From positions 1 to 22,737 of the forward strand of contig JAIRUY010000153.1 in assembly GCA_031254175.1 (NCBI GenBank): a DNA stretch of 22,737 nucleotides, given 5' to 3'. This document shows, in pieces, positions 15,238 through 22,737 of the stretch. Each line of letters opens with the position of its first letter. Position 1 is the stretch's first letter. Position numbers and translations under genes: made by a program. The notes beneath the pieces were generated by a model. It worked only from the letters and a program-made list of their open reading frames with translations. It was not told the origin of the DNA and did no database searches. Source of the stretch: Treponema sp. (GTDB lineage: Bacteria > Spirochaetota > Spirochaetia > Treponematales > Breznakiellaceae).

Positions 15238-16203
15238 ATGAAGGCCTATATTTTTCTCGGTCCTGAATTGGGAAAAAAACAGGATGCCCTTGATGCTGTA
15301 AGAAAAAGTTTTTCCGGGGCCGAAGAATCGGTGTTTTACGCCGGAGAAGTTTCTGCGGGCACAATAACCGACTCCTTAAAAACTAAAAGCCTTTTTGCAG
15401 AAAAACGCATTGTCATTGTAAAAAATGCGGAATTAATTAAAAAAAAGGATGAAATTGAAATTCTTGTCTCATGTATAAGAGGGATGGATGATAATACAGT
15501 TCTTGTTTTGCTTTCAGACGAAATTAAACTTGCCTCCGCTCTTGATGAAGCAGTCCCAAAAGCAAACCGGCAGGTTTTTTATGAAATGTTTGAAAGGGAA
15601 AAACATGAGTGGATACGGCAATTTTTCAGGCGTGAAGGATTCTCCATTGATGATGACAGCACCGCCGTCATTCTGGAATTGGTAGAGAATAATACGGCGG
15701 CGCTCAAACGTGAATGTTCCCGCCTTGTTCATTTCCTGCCAAAAGACAGAACGGAAAACACGGTTAATTATGTTAACCGGGAAGATTTGGAAAAGTGGCT
15801 GTCACACAACAGGGAAGAATCCGCATTTACGCTGTTTTCGCGCATAGCAACGGGAGATATTTCAAAAGCCCTTGAAGCTGCCGCTGTTATGTTAGCTGCA
15901 AAAGAAAGCGCGCAGAGCATCCTTGCCGGTCTTGCATGGTGTTTCAGGAAGCTCTGTGACTATCTTGCTCTGCTGGAAAATCATGGAGAAGCAAACAGTT
16001 TTGAAATGAAAAAAATAGGCCTGTCCTCTCCCAAAGCAAAGGATGATTATATTGCCGCCGCACGCCGCTACAGCGCCGAAGACGCAGAAGCCTGTCTTGC
16101 GCTTACAGCTAAATACGATGTATTGCTGCGCTCCCCTGCTGCGGCTTTGGAAAATCTCCTGATGGACAGATATATACTGGAGCTGATTAAATCCGGCAGT
16201 TAA
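15238..16203 (+). CDS. holA: DNA polymerase III delta subunit (clamp loader)
   Basis: 321 residues, usual for HolA. The N-terminal AAA-like domain opens with AYIFLGPELGKKQDAL, then TKSLFAEKRIVIVKNAELI (about 50-68), a strong match to the delta signature (SLFA..R.V.V). The middle has HEWIRQFFRREGF and LVENNTAALKRECSRL; the C-terminal collar domain includes AFTLFSRIATGD and SILAGLAWCFRKL. Delta opens the beta sliding clamp during replication. The ATG is only two bases after the lexA stop and no ribosome site is visible, so translation is probably coupled to lexA. Last gene of the + strand run; T-rich DNA but no hairpin follows. Confidence 0.9.
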   Translation: MKAYIFLGPELGKKQDALDAVRKSFSGAEESVFYAGEVSAGTITDSLKTKSLFAEKRIVIVKNAELIKKKDEIEILVSCIRGMDDNTVLVLLSDEIKLASALDEAVPKANRQVFYEMFEREKHEWIRQFFRREGFSIDDDSTAVILELVENNTAALKRECSRLVHFLPKDRTENTVNYVNREDLEKWLSHNREESAFTLFSRIATGDISKALEAAAVMLAAKESAQSILAGLAWCFRKLCDYLALLENHGEANSFEMKKIGLSSPKAKDDYIAAARRYSAEDAEACLALTAKYDVLLRSPAAALENLLMDRYILELIKSGS

Positions 16204-16271
16204 ATAGTTTTTTCATAATCATCAATTATTTTTTTACAACTTCATCAAATTCGCTGTAGATGAACGCGTTA

Positions 16272-17288
16272 TTACCCTATTTTTACTTCTTCTAAAAGAT
16301 CCTTTACTTCAAAAAATACTTCAGCTATTTTTGGATCATAATGAGTCCCGGAGCTCTGCATAACAATTTTTACCGCTTCTTCTGTCGAAAACGCTTTCTT
16401 GTAGGGCCGTTCAGAAACAAGTGCATCGTACACATCGACAATCGCCATTATCCGCCCCTGAAGCGGAATATCGGTTCCTTTTAGTCCATAAGGATAGCCA
16501 TTCCCGTCCCACCGTTCATGATGGTATCCGGCAAACAATCTTGCGTTACGCAAAAACTCACCTTCGCCTGTTTGGGCGATAATTTCATCTATTATACGTT
16601 CTCCTTCCAGAACGTGTGTTTTCATAATGTCAAATTCATCTTCAGTTAATTTTCCGGGCTTGTTCATAATGATATCAGTAATGGATATTTTTCCCAAATC
16701 ATGCATTCGTGCAGAAGAAATCATTCTTTCAATATCCCATCCGCGGATTTCGTCAATATACACTTCCCGTTTCTTCATTTCTTCTATCAGTATTTTAATA
16801 TAAGCTGAAGTCCTTTCAATGTGTCCGCCTGTTCCCTTGTCCCGGTTTTCAACCATGTTTGCCAAAACTGACACAATACTGTTTTGCAGCCGGTGAAGCT
16901 GGGCAGTCCGCTCGCGGATAAGATCATCAATATTAAGGTGGGTTTTTATACGGTTTAAAAGTACCGGCGCGGAAAACGGTTTTGTAACAAAATCCACCGC
17001 TCCTAGTTCAAACCCACGGACCTCTACTTCAGCATCTGTACGGCCTGTTAAAAACATGACGGGAATATCCTGCCAAAAATCGTCAGATTTCAGGGTACGC
17101 AGCGCTTCAAACCCGTCCATGTCCGGCATTTCAATATCAAGAAGGATTAAATCAGGATGTACTTTATCCAAAAGAGCAAACATTTTCATAGCTGAAGGCA
17201 TTGTCATCACACTATATGTATCTTCAAGCGCAGCTTCAGCCATTGATAAATTAGTATCGCTGTCATCAACAACAAATATAGTCTTCAT
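16272..17288 (-). CDS. Response regulator with HD-GYP domain (c-di-GMP phosphodiesterase)
   Basis: 338 residues. The receiver domain (1-120) has D8/D9, phospho-acceptor D51 in LILLDIEMPDMDG and K103 in VTKPFS. A short helical linker leads to the HD-GYP domain: RDKGTGGHIERT (149-160), HD at 196-197 in RMHDLGKISI, GYHHERWDGNGYPYGLKG (254-271) with HH and GYP, and MAIVDVYDALVSERPYKKA. All metal-binding and GYP residues are present, so hydrolysis of cyclic di-GMP is likely, controlled by phosphorylation. The partner kinase is not adjacent; the hybrid kinase at the right end is a candidate. The ribosome site is weak (purine-rich AAAGAAAAGAA). Its promoter carries a long near-palindrome. Confidence 0.93.
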   Translation of the reverse strand: MKTIFVVDDSDTNLSMAEAALEDTYSVMTMPSAMKMFALLDKVHPDLILLDIEMPDMDGFEALRTLKSDDFWQDIPVMFLTGRTDAEVEVRGFELGAVDFVTKPFSAPVLLNRIKTHLNIDDLIRERTAQLHRLQNSIVSVLANMVENRDKGTGGHIERTSAYIKILIEEMKKREVYIDEIRGWDIERMISSARMHDLGKISITDIIMNKPGKLTEDEFDIMKTHVLEGERIIDEIIAQTGEGEFLRNARLFAGYHHERWDGNGYPYGLKGTDIPLQGRIMAIVDVYDALVSERPYKKAFSTEEAVKIVMQSSGTHYDPKIAEVFFEVKDLLEEVKIG

Positions 17289-17310
17289 TTCTTTTCTTTT
17301 TTTCTCTCTC

Positions 17311-17350
17311 TATAATTAAGATAACTGTCTATACTGTTATCATAATTATA
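17311..17350. promoter_or_regulatory. 40-bp near-palindrome over the HD-GYP promoter
   Basis: Bases 17311-17325 and 17336-17350 are inverted repeats with 14 of 15 positions matching. Including the central ten bases, 17 of 20 pairs match. Each end carries a TATAAT. On the minus strand one TATAAT is the probable -10 of the HD-GYP gene, so the palindrome runs from the -10 into the early transcript. It looks like a DNA operator; no regulator can be named. Confidence 0.6.
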
Positions 17351-17374
17351 ACCGTATTTTCCCCATGTAATCAA
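17345..17374 (-). promoter_or_regulatory. Promoter of the HD-GYP regulator gene
   Basis: On the complement, TTGATT (17369-17374) and a perfect TATAAT (17345-17350) with an 18-base spacer. The start is expected near 17338, giving a leader of about 50 bases. The nifJ terminator lies immediately upstream. Confidence 0.6.
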
Positions 17375-17389
17375 TGGACTTGTCAAGAC

Positions 17390-17423
17390 AAAACCCGCAA
17401 GCGTTATCACGCTTACGGGTTTT
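17390..17423 (-). terminator. Rho-independent terminator of nifJ
   Basis: Arms AAAACCCGCAAGCG (17390-17403) and CGCTTACGGGTTTT (17410-17423) pair over 14 positions with one mismatch around a six-base loop. On the minus strand the stem ends in a T-run 22 bases beyond the nifJ stop. It separates nifJ from the HD-GYP gene. Confidence 0.88.
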
Positions 17424-17445
17424 TCATTATTTTTTACAATCTTTC

Positions 17446-20400
17446 CTAGAAGGGTCTTTCCGCCAAATATTTGTACTCTTTCCACACTCTTTCAGCCTGT
17501 TTTTTCGCTTTCGCAAGCAGAGCATCGGCGCGCGCGGGATCGGCTGCCTTAAGGCTCTTGAAGCGGACTTCTTTGTACATGAAGTCTTCAAGGTTGGTTG
17601 TCGGGTCTTTGGAGTCAAGCTGGAAGGGATTTTTTCCCTGTTCTTTCAGCCGCGGATCATAGCGGTACAACGGCCACAACCCGCTTGTTACAACTGCTTT
17701 ACCTTGTTCCAATCCCTTGCTCATATCAATACCGTGGTTTATACAATGAGAGTATGCAATAATGAGTGACGGACCGTCGTAGGATTCGGCTTCACGGAAG
17801 GCCTTGATGGTCTGCGCCATATTTGCGCCCAGTGAAATTTTAGCGACATATACATAGCCGTAACTCATTGCTATTGCGCCAAGATCTTTTTTGACAATAT
17901 CCTTTCCGGCATAGGCGAATTTTGCTATTGCCCCGACCGGAGTAGATTTGGACATCTGGCCGCCGGTATTGGAATAAACTTCGGTATCCATACAGAGAAG
18001 GTTCACATTTTTGCCGGAAGCAATAACGTGGTCAAGTCCGCCGAAGCCAACGTCGTAAGCCCAGCCGTCACCGCCGAATCCCCAGACAGACCTTTTAATA
18101 AAGTTGTCAGCTAATGAATGCAGCAGCTTCGCTGTTGTTTTTGAGTCTTTTGCAAGAACAGCCTTAAGCTCATCAACATTTTTTCTCTGCTCTTCGATTG
18201 CTGCGTCATTTTCCTGTTTGTTGGCAAGGATTTTGTCGATGATTGCGGCAGCGATGCCTTCGCTCTTTGCTTTTTCAGCCATTTCACGGGCATGAAGGGC
18301 AAGCTTGTCACAGGTGAGACGGAAGCCCATAGCAAATTCCGCAGTATCTTCAAACAAGCTGTTTGCCCACACCGGACCTTTTCCGTCCGAACGCTGACAG
18401 TAAGGAGTAGTCGGCAGGTTGCCTCCATAAATCGAAGAACAGCCGGTTGCATTGCCGATGAGAGCACGATCACCGAAAAGCTGTGTCATAAGTTTGATAT
18501 AGGGAGTTTCGCCGCATCCGCCGCAAGCGCCGGAGAATTCAAACAACGGGCGTTTGTATGCAAGCGCTTTTGGATTGCTGAGTTCGCCTTCTGCCGGAGT
18601 TTCTGGCAGGCTGAGGAAGTAATCCCAAACAGCAACCTGCTCAGTGTGAAAGTCGTGATCGTCAGCATAGGATTTCATTGTAAGAGCCATAGGTTTATCG
18701 GCATTCTTGCACGCCGGACAGACATTTAAACAAAGACCGCAGTCATAGCAGTCTTCGTAAGCAATAGCCAATGCCGCCTTCATTCCGTCAACTGCCTTGG
18801 GTTTTATTTCCGCAGTTTTAAAACCTTTGGGAGCTTTGTTTGCCTGATCATTGGTGAGGTTTTTCATACGAATACACGCGTGAGGACAAACAACTGAACA
18901 GATACCGCACTGTGTACAAGCCTCCGGATTCCAGATTGGAACACGTTCGGCAACAGAGCGTTTCTCGTACTGGCTGGTTGCAGTCGGGAAAGTCCCGTCT
19001 TCCGGAAGGCTGCTGACAGGCAGACTGTCGCCTTCCTGTAATGTAATTGTTCCAAGAGTATCCCTGATCCAGTTTGTTCTGGCGTTTGCAAACGCCTTTT
19101 TCATGCGGACATTGCCTTCGGCGCCGGAAGGATACTTCACTTCTTCTATCGCTTTTAGGGCTGCGTCAACGGTTTTATAGTTCTTTTCTACAACGTCTGC
19201 GCCCTTCTTGCCGTAGGAATGTTCAATATGCTCCTTCATGCGTTTTACAGCTTCGGCTTCCGAAAGTATGCCGGAAATTTTGAAGTAAGCTGCCTGCATG
19301 ACCGTGTTGATACGGCTGCCCATTCCTGTGTTACGCGCAATTTCTGCCGCGTTAATAACAAAGAACTTCAGTTTTTTGTCGATGATATGCTGCTGGGCTT
19401 CCGTGGGAATATTTTTCCATACATCGGCGGCTTTAAAAGGGCTGTTGAGAAGGAATGTTCCGCCTTCTTTGACCCGTTTAAGCATATCGTATGTTTCCAT
19501 GTATGAAAATTTATGACATGCAAGGAAGTCTGCCGTATTGATAAGATACGGCCGTTTGATTTGCCCTGTGCCGAAGCGAAGATGCGAAACGGTAAAGCCG
19601 CCGGATTTTTTTGAGTCATAGGAGAAGTAGGCTTGAGCGTTAAGTTCCGGTTTCGCCTCACTTATGATTTTAATTGAATTTTTGTTGGCGCCTACAGTCC
19701 CGTCAGCTCCAAGGCCGTAGAACAGGGCTTCGTTTAAGCCTTCTTCTATAATTACAAACTTTGAATCGTACTCAAGGCTCTTTCCCTGAACATCGTCATG
19801 AATACCGACGATGAAGTTGGCAACCTTTTTGCCTGACAGATTATCGTATACCGATTTAACCATTGCCGGAGTAAATTCTTTTGAACCAAGGCCGTAACGT
19901 CCGCCGAGAACAAGCGGATTGCCGGAGAACTCGCCCGAAGCCTGCATTTCCGCAATGGCAGTACGGACATCCTGATAAAGCGGTTCACCGTTTGAGCCGG
20001 GCTCTTTTGTACGATCAAGAACAGCGATTGCCTTGACTGTTGAAGGCAGCGCTTTGACAAACATCTTCGCGTTAAAGGGACGGAAAAGGCGAACTTTTAC
20101 CATTCCAAGTTTTTCACCCTTGCTGTTAAGGTAATCAATTGTCTCTTCGCAGGTGTCCGCTCCCGAACCCATTATAATAATTACTTTCTCAGCGTCTTTC
20201 GCGCCATAGTAATCGAATAAATGATAAGCGCGGCCTGTTAATTTGGCATATTTATCCATTTCCGCCTGCACGATGGAAACAACTTTATCATAGTACTTGT
20301 TTACGCCCTCGCGGCCCTGGAAATAGGTATCGGGATTTTGGGCTGTTCCGCGAATGCTTGGATTTTCAGGGTTAAGTCCCCTTGCCCTGTGGTCGGCGAC

Positions 20401-21000
20401 AAGATCGGTATCGATCATCTGGCGCATTAAATCGTAGGAGATTTCTTCTATATTTGCCAATTCATGGCTGGTACGGAAACCGTCAAAGAAATGAAGGAAA
20501 GGTATCCGGCTGCGCAAAGTACTCGCATGGGCAATACATGCCAAATCCATAACTTCCTGAACATTATTTGAAGCCAGCATTGCCCAGCCTGTTTGACGGC
20601 AAGACATTACGTCTTGATGGTCGCCGAAAATAGAAAGACTCGATGTTGCCAAAGCACGGGCGGAAATATGAAATACCGTTGAGGTAAGCTCACCGGCAAT
20701 CTTGTACATTGTAGGAATCATCAATAAAAGACCCTGAGAAGCCGTAAATGTGGTGGACATGGCGCCGGTAGCCAATGCTCCGTGTACTGCCGCCGCGGCG
20801 CCTGCCTCGGACTGCATTTCTACGACATCGGGAATGGTTCCCCAAATGTTTGTGCGCCCCTGGGCGGAAAACTCATCGGAAAGTTCTCCCATATTACTGG
20901 AAGGGGTAATCGGATAAATCGCGATTACTTCGCTCAACGCGTGGGCTACATACGCCGCCGCATTATTGCCGTCAATCATTACTTTGTTTTTTTCTGCCAT
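17446..21000 (-). CDS. nifJ: Pyruvate:ferredoxin (flavodoxin) oxidoreductase
   Basis: 1184 residues, the size of the single-chain enzyme. It converts pyruvate and CoA to acetyl-CoA and CO2 and passes electrons to ferredoxin or flavodoxin, central in anaerobes. Domain I starts VIAIYPITPSSNMGELSDE. Two 4Fe-4S clusters are seen at CTQCGICSVVCP (about 690) and CYDCGLCLNVCP (about 750); SGACGGCGETPYIKL (about 825) supplies further cluster ligands. The thiamine diphosphate site is GDGWAYDVGFGGLDH through DTEVYSNTGGQMSKSTP (about 980-1030). The enzyme looks complete. GAGGAA lies just before the ATG. Single-gene unit with its own promoter and terminator. Confidence 0.97.
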   Translation of the reverse strand: MAEKNKVMIDGNNAAAYVAHALSEVIAIYPITPSSNMGELSDEFSAQGRTNIWGTIPDVVEMQSEAGAAAAVHGALATGAMSTTFTASQGLLLMIPTMYKIAGELTSTVFHISARALATSSLSIFGDHQDVMSCRQTGWAMLASNNVQEVMDLACIAHASTLRSRIPFLHFFDGFRTSHELANIEEISYDLMRQMIDTDLVADHRARGLNPENPSIRGTAQNPDTYFQGREGVNKYYDKVVSIVQAEMDKYAKLTGRAYHLFDYYGAKDAEKVIIIMGSGADTCEETIDYLNSKGEKLGMVKVRLFRPFNAKMFVKALPSTVKAIAVLDRTKEPGSNGEPLYQDVRTAIAEMQASGEFSGNPLVLGGRYGLGSKEFTPAMVKSVYDNLSGKKVANFIVGIHDDVQGKSLEYDSKFVIIEEGLNEALFYGLGADGTVGANKNSIKIISEAKPELNAQAYFSYDSKKSGGFTVSHLRFGTGQIKRPYLINTADFLACHKFSYMETYDMLKRVKEGGTFLLNSPFKAADVWKNIPTEAQQHIIDKKLKFFVINAAEIARNTGMGSRINTVMQAAYFKISGILSEAEAVKRMKEHIEHSYGKKGADVVEKNYKTVDAALKAIEEVKYPSGAEGNVRMKKAFANARTNWIRDTLGTITLQEGDSLPVSSLPEDGTFPTATSQYEKRSVAERVPIWNPEACTQCGICSVVCPHACIRMKNLTNDQANKAPKGFKTAEIKPKAVDGMKAALAIAYEDCYDCGLCLNVCPACKNADKPMALTMKSYADDHDFHTEQVAVWDYFLSLPETPAEGELSNPKALAYKRPLFEFSGACGGCGETPYIKLMTQLFGDRALIGNATGCSSIYGGNLPTTPYCQRSDGKGPVWANSLFEDTAEFAMGFRLTCDKLALHAREMAEKAKSEGIAAAIIDKILANKQENDAAIEEQRKNVDELKAVLAKDSKTTAKLLHSLADNFIKRSVWGFGGDGWAYDVGFGGLDHVIASGKNVNLLCMDTEVYSNTGGQMSKSTPVGAIAKFAYAGKDIVKKDLGAIAMSYGYVYVAKISLGANMAQTIKAFREAESYDGPSLIIAYSHCINHGIDMSKGLEQGKAVVTSGLWPLYRYDPRLKEQGKNPFQLDSKDPTTNLEDFMYKEVRFKSLKAADPARADALLAKAKKQAERVWKEYKYLAERPF

Positions 21001-21038
21001 GTTATTCCTCTACAAAATTTTATTAGGTGGGATTGGTA

Positions 21039-21067
21039 ATTCTACCCTAATATATGAAAAAAAGCAA
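21039..21067 (-). promoter_or_regulatory. nifJ promoter
   Basis: On the complement, TTGCTT (21062-21067) and TAGAAT (21039-21044) are 17 bases apart. The expected start near 21032 gives a leader of about 32 bases with a GAGGAA ribosome site, unlike the leaderless genes earlier. Confidence 0.65.
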
Positions 21068-21079
21068 CATTATATTTAC

Positions 21080-21448
21080 TCAAGCAAGGGCTCTTTCTAT
21101 TGTTTTAATCAGCAAATCTTTATTAACCGGCTTAACAAGGACATCAAAAGCGCTTGTCTGCCCGGCTTTTTCAATAAAATCCTGTCCGGAATTGCCGCTT
21201 ATTATAATCACAGGAATGTTTAATTGATCCGGAATTTTCCTGATTTCATCAAGAAGTTCAAAACCGGAAGCCTCAGGCATTTCGATATCCATAAGAATAA
21301 CATCCGCTTTAATTTTGCTAAGGGTTTTTATGGCGCCGGATGCCGAATTAACGGTTCTAATATCATATTTTGATTCCAAATATTCCTGATAAGCTTGAAG
21401 CTGCACCAGGTTATCGTCAATTGCCAAAATAATTTTTTCTTTCTTCAA
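21080..21448 (-). CDS. CheY-like single-domain response regulator (TTG start)
   Basis: 122 residues from a TTG at 21448. It is a bare receiver: ILAIDDN with D11/D12, phospho-acceptor D54 in VILMDIEMPEASGFELL, IIISGNSG and K106 in VLVKPVN. There is no output domain, so it probably works by protein contact or as a phosphate relay. An ATG at 21478 would overlap the upstream kinase by 20 bases; however, AGGAG lies seven bases before the TTG, right after the kinase stop (TAGGAG), so TTG is preferred. Tight coupling makes the hybrid kinase the likely partner. No terminator is seen before nifJ's promoter region. Confidence 0.88.
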   Translation of the reverse strand: MKKEKIILAIDDNLVQLQAYQEYLESKYDIRTVNSASGAIKTLSKIKADVILMDIEMPEASGFELLDEIRKIPDQLNIPVIIISGNSGQDFIEKAGQTSAFDVLVKPVNKDLLIKTIERALA

Positions 21449-21458
21449 AACCTTTCTC

Positions 21459-22737
21459 CTACCCCCTGATCTTTTCAATGATTTTATCCGCGGTATTGGA
21501 AGTTTCTTCCATGTTACCGCTCAGAAGATTTTCTGTCATTAAACCCAAAAGTTCCCTTATTTCAGACGGCCATTTCCTTTCTTTCAACTCGTTTAGTGTC
21601 CTTCTGGCCGCTTTCTGATTAAACGCATCACATGCTTTTTTAATAACCAGCAGTTTTTCCTTCATACCGGAACGGTTTTCTTCTGTCATTTCTGTTTCCG
21701 CATCCGTTGAGTCTTCCGGCGCAAGTTTTTCGATTGATCTCCGAAGTCCTTCAATTAATACAGGGGTTTCTTCAGTAATTACAGTTATGTCTTTATTGCT
21801 GCCGGCTTGTTCCAGTTTGGCTGCCAACGCGGAAAGATCTGTTTCTCTGACATTAGCCAGCGCGTTTTTCAGTCCGTGGACTGTAACGGTAAATAATTGC
21901 AGGTCGCTGCCGGCTTTGTCCTTTTCGTGCTGAAACCGCTCATGTTTATGCAATACATCTTCCAGCAAAACTATTGCCTTACGCGTGTCACGAACAAATA
22001 TTTCCGCTAAAAGAGGAGAAGTTGTACCATGGGAACTATCGTTTGGGGTATCTGCTGCAAAGGTTTTTCCGTTTCCGTTATTGTGTTTAAGCGCCTCTGC
22101 TTGCTGCGCGGCTTCTATGACTTCCGGCGGCTGTTTGTCCCGCACATACTTTTTCAATATAACGTTAAGCTCACGCACATCAATCGGCTTGGAAATAAAC
22201 CCGTCAAATCCGTTAGCAAAAAATATATCCGATTGCCCAACGACCGCATTCGCTGTCAGCGCGACAATCGGAATATGCTTATACTCATTTGAAAGATTTT
22301 GTTTGTTTTCCCAAGTCCGGATATTTTTAACTGTTTCTATGCCGTCCATGTGCGGCATCATTTGATCCATAAACACAATGTCATACATACCGCCGGGCTC
22401 TTGATTCGCAAGGTTCTTGATTTTCTCAATCGCTTCAGAACCGCTGAATGCTGTTTCTATCTGCAGCCTGTAAGGAGACAACAGACCCTTGGCAACAAAC
22501 AGGTTGGATTCAACATCATCAACAACCAGCACTTTACCGTAAGGCATAGGCTCGAAAGACATTTGCGATCTCTTTATCTGATTTTCGCCGCCGGTCTGGA
22601 AATTCTGCAGATTCTCCGCCAATTCTTTGCCTACCACGCCGGAACCTGTAACTTTCTGCGGAAGGCATACAATAACTGTCGTGCCTTTGCCCTGTTCGCT
22701 CTCTACGGCAATTGTACCTTTCATCATCTGCAATAAT
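21459..22737 (-). CDS. Hybrid histidine kinase, C-terminal part (ATPase end, receiver, HPt)
   Basis: Open through the right edge, so the N-terminal sensor and kinase core are missing. The visible part (about 425 residues) begins with the last strands of a HATPase domain (GTIAVESEQGKGTTVIVCLP). A receiver follows, KVLVVDDVESNLFVAKGLL to ISKPIDVRELN, with phospho-acceptor D124 in FMDQMMPHMDG. After a linker is an HPt-like domain with VHGLKNALANVRE, H287 being the likely phosphorylated residue (numbered from the first visible codon). This is the layout of phosphorelay kinases such as BarA. Phosphate could pass from H287 to the CheY-like receiver encoded next. The last ~60 residues are a charged helical tail. 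Confidence 0.9.
   Translation of the reverse strand, partial: LLQMMKGTIAVESEQGKGTTVIVCLPQKVTGSGVVGKELAENLQNFQTGGENQIKRSQMSFEPMPYGKVLVVDDVESNLFVAKGLLSPYRLQIETAFSGSEAIEKIKNLANQEPGGMYDIVFMDQMMPHMDGIETVKNIRTWENKQNLSNEYKHIPIVALTANAVVGQSDIFFANGFDGFISKPIDVRELNVILKKYVRDKQPPEVIEAAQQAEALKHNNGNGKTFAADTPNDSSHGTTSPLLAEIFVRDTRKAIVLLEDVLHKHERFQHEKDKAGSDLQLFTVTVHGLKNALANVRETDLSALAAKLEQAGSNKDITVITEETPVLIEGLRRSIEKLAPEDSTDAETEMTEENRSGMKEKLLVIKKACDAFNQKAARRTLNELKERKWPSEIRELLGLMTENLLSGNMEETSNTADKIIEKIRG

Overview
This window looks like part of a treponeme-type spirochaete chromosome. The clues are a class I lysyl-tRNA synthetase, a threonyl-tRNA synthetase without the N-terminal TGS domain, HPr kinase next to HPr, a separate EIIA-Ntr-like protein, a fermentative pyruvate:ferredoxin oxidoreductase, and mid-range GC. 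These families suggest an anaerobic host- or gut-associated Treponema. The species cannot be fixed from the sequence alone. The DNA is densely coded, with no gene-free stretch above about 300 bases, and I see no tRNA, rRNA, CRISPR array, insertion sequence or prophage.

Layout. 1-870 (-): a U32-family protein cut by the left edge. 997-1588 (+): a HicA/HicB toxin-antitoxin pair with a near-consensus promoter and an operator-like palindrome. 1702-5632 (+): thrS, a glycoside-hydrolase-like lipoprotein and a DeoR-family regulator, tightly spaced. 5592-7232 (-): class I lysS, whose 3' end overlaps the DeoR gene. 7340-7786 (+): ptsN-like EIIA. 7820-10103 (-): serC-serA, two steps of serine synthesis. 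10211-16203 (+): six genes in a row, hprK, ptsH, an NtrY-like sensor kinase, an NtrC/NtrX-like regulator, lexA and holA. 16272-17288 (-): an HD-GYP response regulator. 17446-21000 (-): nifJ with its own terminator and promoter. 21080-22737 (-): a CheY-like receiver behind the C-terminal half of a hybrid histidine kinase cut by the right edge.

How the genes fit together. HprK/HPr/EIIA suggest regulatory phosphotransfer rather than complete sugar transport, since no EI or EIIB/C is present here. The two-component pair, LexA and the polymerase III delta subunit are placed behind them in one probable transcript. The HD-GYP protein, CheY-like receiver and hybrid kinase give a second signalling cluster around nifJ.

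The most interesting pattern is at the starts of transcripts. For the U32 gene, hicA, ptsN and hprK, a sigma-70 type -10 hexamer ends exactly six bases before the start codon and there is no Shine-Dalgarno sequence; the predicted +1 is the start codon itself. thrS and lysS are close to this. Genes inside operons, and serC and nifJ, have ordinary ribosome binding sites. A second unexplained element is a 40-bp near-palindrome over the promoter of the HD-GYP gene. All functions are read from motifs and family knowledge; no searches were run.
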